From: a candidate division Zixibacteria bacterium HGW-Zixibacteria-1 | GTDB lineage: Bacteria; Zixibacteria; MSB-5A5; GN15; PGXB01 | Length of the DNA stretch: 64,000 nucleotides | Direction: 5' to 3' | NCBI GenBank assembly: GCA_002838945.1 | Contig: PGXB01000016.1 | Location: forward strand, 1-64,000 | Shown here: in pieces, positions 7,397-16,197 of the stretch | Position numbering within the stretch: position 1 is the first letter of the stretch | Layout of the letters: every line of letters begins with the position of its first letter | Position numbers and translations under genes: made by a program | Notes under the pieces: generated by a model | What the model saw: the letters and a program-made list of their open reading frames with translations, nothing else | Databases searched by the model: none | Told to the model about the DNA's origin: nothing

Positions 7397-8761
7397 ATGA
7401 ATACAAGAATATATCCGATTAAAATAATCCCCCCCTATCTGTCCTTTTCAGGAGACCACAATGCGACTCAGGCGGCTCTGATGCTGGCCGCATTGGCGAA
7501 GGGAAAGACGGTAATAAGAAATGCCGGAACCGGAGTCGATACCAACCGGACCATCGGCTTTCTAAAGAAGCTGGGTGTTGAATTCAGCCATGATGACAAC
7601 GGAATTACGGTGGAGGCAGACCGGAAGCTGAATGTCCCGGAAGATGATACGCTGGAGTACAAGGGCGGAATTTTTACGCTGTCATTGATTTTGGGCATGC
7701 TGACGGGATTGAATCGCTCCTGTTGTTTAAAGTATTCCGAAGTCGTCAATCATGATATTATTGACAGCATCGTCGAGGTCCTTAATGCCAACGGGATTGA
7801 CATCTTTCATGAAGCCGATTCGCGGACGGTGGTAATAAGGGCCGCGGCCGAGTTTCCGATCGACATTCGAATTACATCATCGTTGTCATTTTTGAAAAAT
7901 TGCCTGCTGATGTTCGGGCTGGTGTCGGGACAATCGGTTCTGATCCGTGAAATTCGGATTACCAATGACATTTTCCAGAATTATGTCGCGCGATTCGGTA
8001 CGGGTTTGGAAATGGACCGGCCCAAGCCGATTATTAAACCGGATCCCAATGACCCGCGAAAAAAAGTTAGAACGACTGGAGTGGATTACAGGCAGGAAAT
8101 CAGGCTGGCGTCCAATACGGAGTTGCAGGGGTTCGAGATCGACCTGCCGCCCGATTCGGACATGATAACCGCCCTGATGGCGCTGGCAATATTGAATAAG
8201 AAAAATATTACTTTCGACGGTATTCCGCTGGACAGAGTAAGAACGAAGTTTATCAATTATTTGAAGGCCTGTGGCATCGAGCCGGTCATCACCGACCGCA
8301 AGGCGGTTGACGGCATTCAGTTCGGCACGGTGACCTTAAAAGGAGCCGAGCTCAAGGTCCGCAAGACAGCCGGGGAGCAGGCGGCGGCCCTTATCGAAGA
8401 CATACCGTTTATGGCGGCGATGGCCTCGCTGGGAACGGGGACTTCGATAATCAGGGGAGTTCGCGAGTTTTCCGAGTGGGGAATCGATCCTTTCGTGGAG
8501 ATTGCCGGGAATCTCGAAAAGATTAATGTAAAATGCGGAATACTGGAAGATGGACTGGTAATAGAGGGCACCAATGAAATAACCGGCGCCGATTTTGGGC
8601 CGTTTCTGAATCCCAAAGTTGCCCTGGCCTTTTTTGTCCTGTCGCTGTCGGGGCAGGGCTGGTCAACGCTTGATAATTTTGAACTCATTTCCGATCATTA
8701 TCCTGATTTTATCAGCTTGGTGCAGGATTATTCGAAGGAGCCGGTTATTTCCCGGGATTAG
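7397..8761 (+). CDS. EPSP synthase-fold protein lacking the usual catalytic residues
   Basis: The 454-residue sequence aligns by eye along its length with 3-phosphoshikimate 1-carboxyvinyltransferase (AroA), for example AALMLAALAKGKTVIRNAG near the N terminus, EDIPFMAAMASLGTGTSIIRG in the middle and a terminal SDHYPDF. Active-site motifs are changed. The N-terminal GSKSxxxR reads GDHNATQA, so the lysine and arginine are lost. The KESDR loop reads SEWGIDP, and DHRxAM reads NPKVAL. The middle Asp of DIP is kept. Normal EPSP or MurA chemistry is therefore unlikely, and the protein may be a pseudoenzyme or have a new activity. It sits nine bases after argS; a MATE gene follows after 68 bases. Automatic annotation would probably call it AroA, which I would not accept. 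Confidence 0.75.
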   Translation: MNTRIYPIKIIPPYLSFSGDHNATQAALMLAALAKGKTVIRNAGTGVDTNRTIGFLKKLGVEFSHDDNGITVEADRKLNVPEDDTLEYKGGIFTLSLILGMLTGLNRSCCLKYSEVVNHDIIDSIVEVLNANGIDIFHEADSRTVVIRAAAEFPIDIRITSSLSFLKNCLLMFGLVSGQSVLIREIRITNDIFQNYVARFGTGLEMDRPKPIIKPDPNDPRKKVRTTGVDYRQEIRLASNTELQGFEIDLPPDSDMITALMALAILNKKNITFDGIPLDRVRTKFINYLKACGIEPVITDRKAVDGIQFGTVTLKGAELKVRKTAGEQAAALIEDIPFMAAMASLGTGTSIIRGVREFSEWGIDPFVEIAGNLEKINVKCGILEDGLVIEGTNEITGADFGPFLNPKVALAFFVLSLSGQGWSTLDNFELISDHYPDFISLVQDYSKEPVISRD

Positions 8762-8829
8762 TATTTCTTCTTCGGGCATATTCGGCAAAGCGGCGAAATT
8801 CCCATGTAATTCAGAGACCTGATTAAGAT

Positions 8830-10179
8830 ATGGCGAAAGTTGAACATATAACCGACGGTCCTATTCTGTCGACAATCCTCAGGCTGGCCTGGCCGGTGGT
8901 GACCGCCATGGCCCTGGAGTTTGCGCTAAATATAACCGACTATTTCTGGGTTGGTTTTCTGGGAACACCGGAGCAGGATGCCATCACCACATCGATGATT
9001 GTCACCTGGACGCTGTTTGCCGTGAGCGCCATTATTGTGACCGGACTGACGGCCATAATAGCGAGAGCTATCGGGGCCGGAAAAATGGAAGATGCCTCGT
9101 TCTATTCGCGCCAGGGGATAATAATGGCGATCAGCGTCGGCCTGATGGCCAGCGTGGTCGGCTTTATCTTTACTCCCGATGTTCTGTCATTCATGAAAGC
9201 CAGCCCGCAGGTCGTGGAACTGGGAATACCGTATCTCAGGATATTTTTTATAGCCATCCTGATATTATTCATCAATGATTCCCTGGGTTCGATTTTCCGG
9301 GCCTCGGGAGATACCAAGTCACCGACCATAGCCTTTGCCACCGGCACGGTTTTGAATTTGTTTCTCGACCCGCTTTTTATCTTTGGCTGGGGGCCATTTC
9401 CGGCAATGGGCGTGGCCGGTGCGGCCCTGGCCACCGCCATTTCGGTTTCGATAGCTTCCCTGGTCTTTTTGACTCTTATTTTAAGAGGAAGGCTTGATTT
9501 TTCGCTGGCAGGGCTTCATCGCACCAAACCACATTTCAAAGCGATGCTTAAAATCGCCAAAATCGGGATTCCGATTTCATTGCAGAATATAATCTTCGTC
9601 GTGGTCTACTGGTTCATTATTCAGATCGTTCATCACTTCGGAGATACGGCCGGGGCGGCGATGGGGATCGGCAATCGCATGGAGGCCCTGTCTTTTCTGA
9701 CGACCTTTGGGTTTTCCATGGCGGCGTCAACCATGGTGGGTCAGAATCTGGGGGCGGGCAAGCCGGATCGGGCGGCCAGATGCGCCTGGGGTTCGGTGGG
9801 AATTGTCGCGGTTATTACCTTCATAGTTTCGGTATTCTTCGTGACAGTTCCGGAGTTTATCGCCGGTATCTTTTCATCGGACCAGGCGGCAGTGGCCATA
9901 GCGGCCGATTATTTGTTCATTCTTGGTCTTTCGCAAGTCTTTATGGGGATAGAAATTACGCTGGAAGGAGCCTTCACCGGGGCCGGGAACACGCTGCCGC
10001 CGATGTTGGTATCTATTCCCGGCTCGATAGCCAGGTTGCCTCTGGCATATTTATTATGTTTCACTCTTGATGTCGGAATTAACGGGATCTGGTGGACCTT
10101 GACGATTACATCTTTTGCCAAAGCCATTGTCCTGGCCCTGTGGTTCAAAAAGGGGAACTGGAAAACAAAAAAGTTGTAA
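8830..10179 (+). CDS. MATE family multidrug/toxin efflux transporter
   Basis: This 449-residue inner-membrane protein has the twelve-helix MATE arrangement in two similar halves, with the typical RASGDTKSPTIAF and LDPLFIFGWGPFPAMGVAGAA segments in the first half. MATE carriers export drugs, metabolites or lipids using proton or sodium gradients. It lies downstream of the EPSP-synthase-like gene, and no ribosome binding site is obvious before the ATG at 8830. A second MATE gene lies at 45942; the two are clearly related but not near-identical. Substrate is unknown. Confidence 0.92.
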   Translation: MAKVEHITDGPILSTILRLAWPVVTAMALEFALNITDYFWVGFLGTPEQDAITTSMIVTWTLFAVSAIIVTGLTAIIARAIGAGKMEDASFYSRQGIIMAISVGLMASVVGFIFTPDVLSFMKASPQVVELGIPYLRIFFIAILILFINDSLGSIFRASGDTKSPTIAFATGTVLNLFLDPLFIFGWGPFPAMGVAGAALATAISVSIASLVFLTLILRGRLDFSLAGLHRTKPHFKAMLKIAKIGIPISLQNIIFVVVYWFIIQIVHHFGDTAGAAMGIGNRMEALSFLTTFGFSMAASTMVGQNLGAGKPDRAARCAWGSVGIVAVITFIVSVFFVTVPEFIAGIFSSDQAAVAIAADYLFILGLSQVFMGIEITLEGAFTGAGNTLPPMLVSIPGSIARLPLAYLLCFTLDVGINGIWWTLTITSFAKAIVLALWFKKGNWKTKKL

Positions 10180-10192
10180 CTTGTCTATTATC

Positions 10193-10221
10193 TTGACAGT
10201 CGGTCCCATCTGTCTTTACTT
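10193..10221 (+). promoter_or_regulatory. Candidate promoter giving a leaderless transcript
   Basis: TTGACA at 10193-10198 and TTACTT at 10216-10221 are 17 bases apart. The -10 ends nine bases before the ATG at 10231, so transcription would begin about three bases before the start codon. There is no Shine-Dalgarno sequence in that stretch. Confidence 0.5.
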
Positions 10222-10230
10222 GATAATATC

Positions 10231-11169
10231 ATGGAAGTTGGTCTGATTACACTGATTCAGGAAGCGAAACATCCGGCGCCATCAGGTCATCCGGAAAATG
10301 CCCTTCGCCTTAAACCGGCGGTTGATTTCATATTAAAATCGGATATTGCGGGGGATTTGGAATTAATTACGCCTGCCACCATTGAAACCGACTGTATCGA
10401 AATGGTCCACAGCCGGGATTATTTAAGGCGGATGCAGGACATATCTTCCCAAGGCGGCGGGTATCTCGATGGTGATACCTATCTATCCAAAGGTTCATTT
10501 TATGCCGCCATGGAAACGGCCTCGGCGGCAATAGGCGCCGCGGAAGCCATAATTCGGCAGGAATACCGGCGGATTTTTATGGCAGTAAGGCCTCCGGGGC
10601 ATCACGCCGAATTTGATCATGGAATGGGATTTTGCCTCATAAATAATGTCGCGGTGGCGGCGGAATACCTGATAAAAAAGGGTGGTCTTAAGCGGGTCGC
10701 GATTGTCGATTGGGATATTCATCACGGCAACGGCACCCAGCATTATTTTTATGAACGTGATGACCTCTTTTTTGTCTCCCTGCACCAATATCCTTTTTAC
10801 CCCGGTTCGGGCGCCGGCGCCGAACGCGGTTCCGGAGCGGGAACCGGATATACTCTTAATATTCCGCTTCCCGGCGGCTGCGGCGATGAAAAATATTTGC
10901 ATGAATTTGAAACTAAAGTAATTCCTGGATTGACTCGGTATAATCCGGAGTTTATAATAATATCCTGCGGATTCGATTCACATCGGGATGATCCGCTGGG
11001 TGGCATGATGCTGACGGAAAAGGCCTTCGGTCGAATGACCGAAAGACTGGTTGATGTAGCGAACAAGCATTGTAAGGGCATGGTTCTGTCGATATTGGAG
11101 GGCGGATATAACAGTAATGCCAACGGCTTGTGCCTGTATGAACATTTAAAGGAGATGCAAACGGGCTGA
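10231..11169 (+). CDS. Histone deacetylase-superfamily amidohydrolase (AcuC/acetylpolyamine type)
   Basis: Members of this zinc-dependent family remove acyl groups from acetyllysine, acetylpolyamines or similar amides; in bacteria the substrates are usually proteins or small molecules. The 312-residue protein has the paired active-site histidines in RPPGHHAE (H124, H125), zinc ligands D162 and H164 in DWDIHHGNG, and D249 in CGFDSH. The start ATG at 10231 lies close behind a promoter with no ribosome site. Its stop codon shares one base with the next start (TGATG), so it is coupled to the FAH-family gene. It is the first gene of an overlapping run reaching the lptD-like gene. Confidence 0.9.
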   Translation: MEVGLITLIQEAKHPAPSGHPENALRLKPAVDFILKSDIAGDLELITPATIETDCIEMVHSRDYLRRMQDISSQGGGYLDGDTYLSKGSFYAAMETASAAIGAAEAIIRQEYRRIFMAVRPPGHHAEFDHGMGFCLINNVAVAAEYLIKKGGLKRVAIVDWDIHHGNGTQHYFYERDDLFFVSLHQYPFYPGSGAGAERGSGAGTGYTLNIPLPGGCGDEKYLHEFETKVIPGLTRYNPEFIIISCGFDSHRDDPLGGMMLTEKAFGRMTERLVDVANKHCKGMVLSILEGGYNSNANGLCLYEHLKEMQTG

Positions 11170-11930
11170 TGGAAAGATATATCAGATTTGAAGCCGCGGA
11201 GGGGAGTCTGTGGGGGAAACTGGAAGAGGGACGAATCGAGAAGATTACCGGCAATCCGGTTCATGCCTATGAAGCGACCGGGCGATTTTACGATCCTTCT
11301 TCTGTAAGGTTGCTGGCGCCGGTGGAGCCGAGCAAAATAGTCTGTGTCGGGCTTAATTATAAAGAGCATGTCAAAGAGTCGCAGTCGGCCGACAAAATTC
11401 CCGAAGAGCCGGTGCTGTTTCTCAAACCGCCCTCGGCATTACTTGGTCCCGGAAGGAGAATCGAGTATCCCGATATGGCGGCGCGCGTCGATTATGAAGG
11501 CGAACTGGGTGTCGTGATTGGAAGAGAATGCCGTAATGTGGCCGCTATCGAGGCTGAGGATTATATTTTCGGCTTCACCTGCGTCAACGATGTCACCGCA
11601 CGCGATTTGCAGAAAAAGGATGTCCAGTGGACCCGGGCCAAAGGCTTTGATACCTTTTGTCCGGTCGGGCCGTGGATTGTCGATAAAATTAAATATGAAG
11701 ATATTCAGGTTGAATCATATCTAAACGGCGAATTAAGGCAGTCGGCGCGGACGTCGATGATGATATTTCCCATTCCGACGCTGATTGCTTTCATATCCAA
11801 GGTCATGACCCTTCATCCGGGCGATTTAATTTCGACCGGAACGCCTTCCGGCATCGGGCCGATGCAGCCCGGGGACAGGATCGAAGTCAGAATCGAAGGA
11901 ATTGGATCGCTTGTCAATGATGTTATCTAA
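11169..11930 (+). CDS. Fumarylacetoacetate hydrolase-family protein
   Basis: The 253-residue protein belongs to the FAH family, metal-dependent enzymes that cleave C-C bonds or decarboxylate or isomerise 2-oxo acids. The metal ligands appear as E110 and E112 in YEGELG and D141 in NDVTARD. The C-terminal STGTPSGIGPMQPGD is a family signature. Proteins of this type include oxaloacetate decarboxylase and homoprotocatechuate isomerase/decarboxylase; no aromatic-degradation genes are nearby, so oxaloacetate or acylpyruvate handling is more plausible than ring breakdown. It starts on the stop codon of the deacetylase-like gene and overlaps the following peptidase gene. Confidence 0.9.
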   Translation: MERYIRFEAAEGSLWGKLEEGRIEKITGNPVHAYEATGRFYDPSSVRLLAPVEPSKIVCVGLNYKEHVKESQSADKIPEEPVLFLKPPSALLGPGRRIEYPDMAARVDYEGELGVVIGRECRNVAAIEAEDYIFGFTCVNDVTARDLQKKDVQWTRAKGFDTFCPVGPWIVDKIKYEDIQVESYLNGELRQSARTSMMIFPIPTLIAFISKVMTLHPGDLISTGTPSGIGPMQPGDRIEVRIEGIGSLVNDVI

Positions 11931-13719
11931 AGCGGCAGGAATAATCCCGGCCATTTTGCTTTTGATTGCCGGGAACGCCTTTGCTTTTGATACTCTCCGG
12001 GTCGATGCATCCCTGGATACACTTAGAAAAGATATCAGCGGTTCGGTGACATTTGTTCTTCCGATGTCGCCGGATCTGTCTTCCTTCGAGCTTCAGCTTT
12101 TCCCCAATGTCTATGCTTCCGAAGATTCTCCATACTTACTGGAGAAGAAAATTCTCAGGGAGCAATTAAAGAGTTCAGGGAAATGGGGCGAGATGGTCCT
12201 GGATTCAATTCTGCTGGATGGAAACAACATCACAAACGGTGTGACGGTCGAATACACGCGGGCGGTCTATCGATCAAAGACCGGGAAAAATATTAACGGC
12301 GGACAAGTCGATGTTTATTTCCGTACCCGCTTGCCGGAGCGGGGCGACCGCTTGTCGACCTTTGGCGGGAATTATTTTCTGGACGGCTGGTTTCCATATC
12401 CGGCAATCGTTCAGGAGGACGGTTCATGGTACAATCCGGATTATAATTCCTTCGCGGAACTGGTCGGCAATTTTTATCAATATGAGATTAATCTGCGCCT
12501 GCCGGGCAATCTAAAAATCGCTTCGGCCGTGCCGCCTGAAATAATCGCAGCGGATGATTCGCTGGTGACAAATCATTTTTCGTTCGGCCCGGCTCATGAT
12601 TTCGGCCTGGTGCTGGCGCCTGATTTCGAGGTTGATTCCACTTCCATTGATGGAATCAATGTGGTTATTTATTACCGTCCGGGCGATCTGCCCGTGATCG
12701 AGAGAATCAGGACGGCGGCCGGCTATGTCATTGAATTCATGCAAGAAAATGTCGGGCCCTATCCATATGACCGCTTGACCCTGGCTGTTTTTGATCTGGT
12801 CACGGCGGGCGGGGTCGAAATGCCCGGCCTGATTGCACTCAATACATCTCATGGAGTCATGGCTAAGATGAGGATATTTGAAGTGCTGGTGGTTCATGAA
12901 ACACTTCATCAATGGTTCTACGGGGCCATATATTCGGACCAGGCGGCGGCTCCATGGATGGATGAAGCCATCAGCGATGTCTTCACTCTAAAAATTATGG
13001 AAAAAGTGTGGGGGATCGATGCCAATGTCCTGGATTTTGCCGGATTCAGGATTTCCGAAAGAGACCAGGTTCGGCTTGTTTCGCAAATGTCGGCCGATAA
13101 CGGCCCATTGAATCGCCCGACCTCGGAATTCATCGATGATGTCGATTATGTCGGGACAGTTTACATGCGCGGGGCGCTTCTGATCGAGACATTTGATAAT
13201 CTCCTGGGTGATTCTTTATCAATGCTTTTCTGGCACAGTTATTATGATCGTTATAAATTCGGCTGTCCGACACCGGACGATTTTGTCGAGCTGGCGGGCG
13301 AGATCGGAGGGGACGGGATTAAGAGCGCGGTCGATTATCTGGTTAACCATGCGGGGCAAATTGATTACGCCGTGAAAGGCCTAGCCAATAAGCAAATCGA
13401 TTCCGTGACTTATGAATCGGAGTTCGTCCTCAAGAAAAAGGGCGAGTTGAACCTGTCGATCGATTACAGGATGATTCTTTACAATGGAGACACCCTGGAT
13501 CAGGCGTGGGAGCCGCAGCGGAAGACCGAAAAAATGATTTTCCGACTTCCGGCGCCGGTCATGGAAGTGATCGTTGATCCTGACAATATTATTACTGTTG
13601 ACGATAATCTCGCCAATAATTCGATAACCGATAGGACCGACAGCCGCGCGGCCCTCAGGTTATCATCGGGAGTAATGTTTCTGATAGAGTCAATCTTCAG
13701 TTTTCTGGGCGGGTTATGA
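11917..13719 (+). CDS. Secreted M1-like metallopeptidase
   Basis: The product of about 600 residues has a cleavable signal peptide (MMLSKAAGIIPAILLLIAGNAFA) and a gluzincin active site: HETLH at H327-H331 and E350 after an 18-residue gap, as in M1 aminopeptidases. The stretch GGVEMPG resembles the substrate-binding GAMEN motif. The N-terminal third is a beta-rich domain as in M1 proteins. It probably acts in the periplasm or outside the cell. The track of open frame begins at a TTG at 11902, but the ATG at 11917 (with a second ATG directly after) gives a cleaner signal peptide; both overlap the upstream gene. The end overlaps the next start (ATGA). Confidence 0.87.
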   Translation: MMLSKAAGIIPAILLLIAGNAFAFDTLRVDASLDTLRKDISGSVTFVLPMSPDLSSFELQLFPNVYASEDSPYLLEKKILREQLKSSGKWGEMVLDSILLDGNNITNGVTVEYTRAVYRSKTGKNINGGQVDVYFRTRLPERGDRLSTFGGNYFLDGWFPYPAIVQEDGSWYNPDYNSFAELVGNFYQYEINLRLPGNLKIASAVPPEIIAADDSLVTNHFSFGPAHDFGLVLAPDFEVDSTSIDGINVVIYYRPGDLPVIERIRTAAGYVIEFMQENVGPYPYDRLTLAVFDLVTAGGVEMPGLIALNTSHGVMAKMRIFEVLVVHETLHQWFYGAIYSDQAAAPWMDEAISDVFTLKIMEKVWGIDANVLDFAGFRISERDQVRLVSQMSADNGPLNRPTSEFIDDVDYVGTVYMRGALLIETFDNLLGDSLSMLFWHSYYDRYKFGCPTPDDFVELAGEIGGDGIKSAVDYLVNHAGQIDYAVKGLANKQIDSVTYESEFVLKKKGELNLSIDYRMILYNGDTLDQAWEPQRKTEKMIFRLPAPVMEVIVDPDNIITVDDNLANNSITDRTDSRAALRLSSGVMFLIESIFSFLGGL

Positions 13720-14621
13720 TGGGTGCGATATTGACGCAATTTCGGCATCTTTTAAATATTAAATCTCTCTGGCTGTACTTGTATATTTTTAAGACCATCA
13801 TGGCATTTTTGGTGACCCTGCCGCTTTTCATCACGGTAGATTCGGCTTTGTCCACTTCACTTTTCGGCAAAAGTTTGATCGAATCCTGGGATGTCTCGGT
13901 CTTTACCGAATTGATAGCGCTGAAAAGTGATGCTATCGCGCCGATTATAATCTCGATTTTTATCGGACTGATAATTTATACTATTTTAATGCAATTTGCC
14001 AATGGCGGGCTTTATTATCTGGTGGTCTCAAGGAAATTGGCTGATCCGGGATGGAAAGATTTATTTGCCGAGGGGGGCGTCAATTTTTTCATCCATATGA
14101 AGATCACGCTAATAATGCTGATTGTTTACGCCCTCCTGATACCGGCAGGAATGTTCTTTGTCAATCTTCTCGGCCTGATCGGCGGGCAGATGTCGGGGAC
14201 ATCGGTTTTGTGGTTGATGTTGCTGAAGTTTTTAATCATGATGTTCATTCTGACGGCGGCGTCGATATTTTCCGACTCGGCCCGGGCCGCATCCGCGGCA
14301 TACCCTGGCAAGAATCTGCGGGAAATACTTCGGCACGGCGCCGATTTTTTCAAGCCGAGGCTGGGTCGGCTGTTTCTTTATTATATTGTCACATACCTGC
14401 CGTTTTTCATAATCTGGCTGTTGGTCGAATGGCTGGCGCTAAAGGCGACCGGTGGAATCGGCGGCATGGTCGGTATTATCATCGAATTCCTGCTGTTCCA
14501 ACTGGCGGCGGCCTCGAGATCCGGTCAGAAGCTGTGGTACCTCATTGTTCTTGGCAAGGAATTTCATTCTGTCAATCCCGGAAGATTTGTTCCCGAACAA
14601 ACCGAGTTGAGTTTTGACTGA
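13716..14621 (+). CDS. Multi-pass membrane protein of unknown function
   Basis: I do not recognise this 301-residue protein. It has about six hydrophobic segments, including FKTIMAFLVTLPLFITV, PIIISIFIGLIIYTIL, ITLIMLIVYALLIPAGMFF and a C-terminal FFIIWLLVEWLAL. No catalytic motif is evident. The start overlaps the stop of the peptidase gene by four bases (ATGA), and the end overlaps the DUF123 gene by eight, so it belongs to the same transcript. The coupling with a secreted peptidase suggests a partner in the cell envelope, but this is only context. Confidence 0.75.
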   Translation: MMGAILTQFRHLLNIKSLWLYLYIFKTIMAFLVTLPLFITVDSALSTSLFGKSLIESWDVSVFTELIALKSDAIAPIIISIFIGLIIYTILMQFANGGLYYLVVSRKLADPGWKDLFAEGGVNFFIHMKITLIMLIVYALLIPAGMFFVNLLGLIGGQMSGTSVLWLMLLKFLIMMFILTAASIFSDSARAASAAYPGKNLREILRHGADFFKPRLGRLFLYYIVTYLPFFIIWLLVEWLALKATGGIGGMVGIIIEFLLFQLAAASRSGQKLWYLIVLGKEFHSVNPGRFVPEQTELSFD

Positions 14622-14997
14622 GTGCGGGCCGGATTCCGGCTGTTATCAGATTGTGACCCGGCTGGACAGCCCATGTAAAGTCAGGATTGGCGCATTGGGA
14701 ATAATAAATTTCGAAACAGGTTTTTATATTTACACCGGGCGGGCCCAAAAAGGGCTTCAGATGCGGGTGCAGCGGCATCTACGCCACCGAAAAAAGAAAT
14801 TCCGGCATATTGATTATCTGCTGGAAAAACTCGAAATTGTTGATATATTTTATTTCCATGGGCGGTTGGATGAATGTATAATCAATATGGACAGTCTGAA
14901 GAGTCTGAAAAACGCCCGGATTATAAAGAAATTCGGATCATCCGACTGCCGCTGTCCGGGACATTTGATATGGACTGATGAAAGGCCCTCAACATGA
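14614..14997 (+). CDS. DUF123 GIY-YIG-like protein
   Basis: The 127-residue protein matches the DUF123 pattern: GCYQIV, then RIGALG, then GFYIYTGRA, RVQRHLRHRKKKFRHIDYLL and a C-terminal CRCPGHLIW. DUF123 is a GIY-YIG-related domain sometimes fused to endonuclease III in archaea and found alone in bacteria. A nuclease role is suspected but not established for the free form. The start is probably TTG at 14614, eight bases inside the preceding gene; the end overlaps the next start (ATGA). The flanking genes do not point to DNA repair. Confidence 0.75.
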   Translation: MTECGPDSGCYQIVTRLDSPCKVRIGALGIINFETGFYIYTGRAQKGLQMRVQRHLRHRKKKFRHIDYLLEKLEIVDIFYFHGRLDECIINMDSLKSLKNARIIKKFGSSDCRCPGHLIWTDERPST

Positions 14998-16196
14998 GTG
15001 AAAGACTGTATTACGACGACGCCTATTTGCTTGAATTCGAGTCGGCGGTTGCGGGTGCCCGGCACTCCGAGCGCGGTCATGAGATTCTTTTGAAGAAAAG
15101 CGCCTTCTATCCCGATTCGGGGGGACAATTGCACGATACCGGAATCCTCGATGGCGAGTCGGTTCTTGATGTCTTCGAAGATGAACATGGCGAGGTCGTT
15201 CATCTGGTGGAAAATTGGAAAGCCGGGGTCGGCGATAAAGTTGCAGGAGTGATTGACAGGGAGCGTCGCCTGGAGAATATGCGCAAACATACGGGGCAGC
15301 ATATTCTGTCACGCGCCTTTATCGAGGCGGCCGGCGCCGAAACGGTCAGCGCTCACCTTGGTGAAGTGGAATCGACGATCGAGCTGTCGGCCGCGGCGAT
15401 TGATGATGAGACCATGAATAAAGTCGAACGGCTGGCCAATCAGATAATTCTCGAAAATCATCCTGTCCGGATTGCCTATTATAACCGTGATGAATTGAAA
15501 AATATGCCGATCAGGAAAATTCCGGAGCTGGAAGGCAAGTACCGGATAATCCAGGTCGGGGAGTTCGATTATACCGCCTGTGGCGGCACGCATTGCCGCT
15601 TCAGCGCCGAAGTAGGCTTGGTGAAAATTATCGGCACCGCAAAATTACGCGGACACACGCGCGTGACATTCCTGGTCGGGTTGCAGGCCCTGGATGACTA
15701 TTCCGCCAAACATGCCATCATATCCGACCTGGCCGGTCGCTTCACCTGTCATTTTACCGGTATCGACGCCGCCGTAGTCAAATTGTCCGAGCAGAATGCG
15801 GAACTGCGCCGGGATATCGCCGCCCTCAATAAGAAGCTGATACCGATCGAGGTGGAACGGCTCAAGGAAAAAGGGGATGAGGTGCGCGGGATCAGAATTG
15901 TCATCCAGAGCTATGACGATCAGGACCCGAAAGATTTGAAGGATCTGGCGATGCAGGTCACAAAGGCCTATGACTCGGTGGCCATTCTATCATCGAATGA
16001 CAAGCTGCTGATTTCAGTTTCGGAAGGATTACCGACCAATGCCGCCAAGGTGGCCAAACTATTTATGGACAAATATCCCGGCAAGGGGGGCGGAAGCCCG
16101 GCTTTCGCGCAAATAGGGAATATCCCGCTCGAGCGAAGGGAAGAGTTTTTGCGATCTCTGGTCAATATAATCAAGGAAGAAATCAGCGGGGACTGA
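14994..16196 (+). CDS. AlaX-like alanyl-tRNA editing protein with DHHA1 domain
   Basis: Free-standing AlaX proteins hydrolyse tRNA-Ala wrongly charged with serine or glycine. The 400-residue protein has the AlaRS beta-barrel and editing domain with zinc ligands in HTGQH (H99, H103) and CGGTHC (C196, H200), then a coiled linker (about 255-285) and a C-terminal DHHA1 domain containing GKGGGSPAFAQ. The class II aminoacylation domain is absent, and the length fits the long AlaX form. The start overlaps the preceding stop by four bases and the lptD-like gene begins two bases after its stop. Confidence 0.9.
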   Translation: MSERLYYDDAYLLEFESAVAGARHSERGHEILLKKSAFYPDSGGQLHDTGILDGESVLDVFEDEHGEVVHLVENWKAGVGDKVAGVIDRERRLENMRKHTGQHILSRAFIEAAGAETVSAHLGEVESTIELSAAAIDDETMNKVERLANQIILENHPVRIAYYNRDELKNMPIRKIPELEGKYRIIQVGEFDYTACGGTHCRFSAEVGLVKIIGTAKLRGHTRVTFLVGLQALDDYSAKHAIISDLAGRFTCHFTGIDAAVVKLSEQNAELRRDIAALNKKLIPIEVERLKEKGDEVRGIRIVIQSYDDQDPKDLKDLAMQVTKAYDSVAILSSNDKLLISVSEGLPTNAAKVAKLFMDKYPGKGGGSPAFAQIGNIPLERREEFLRSLVNIIKEEISGD

Positions 16197-16197
16197 A

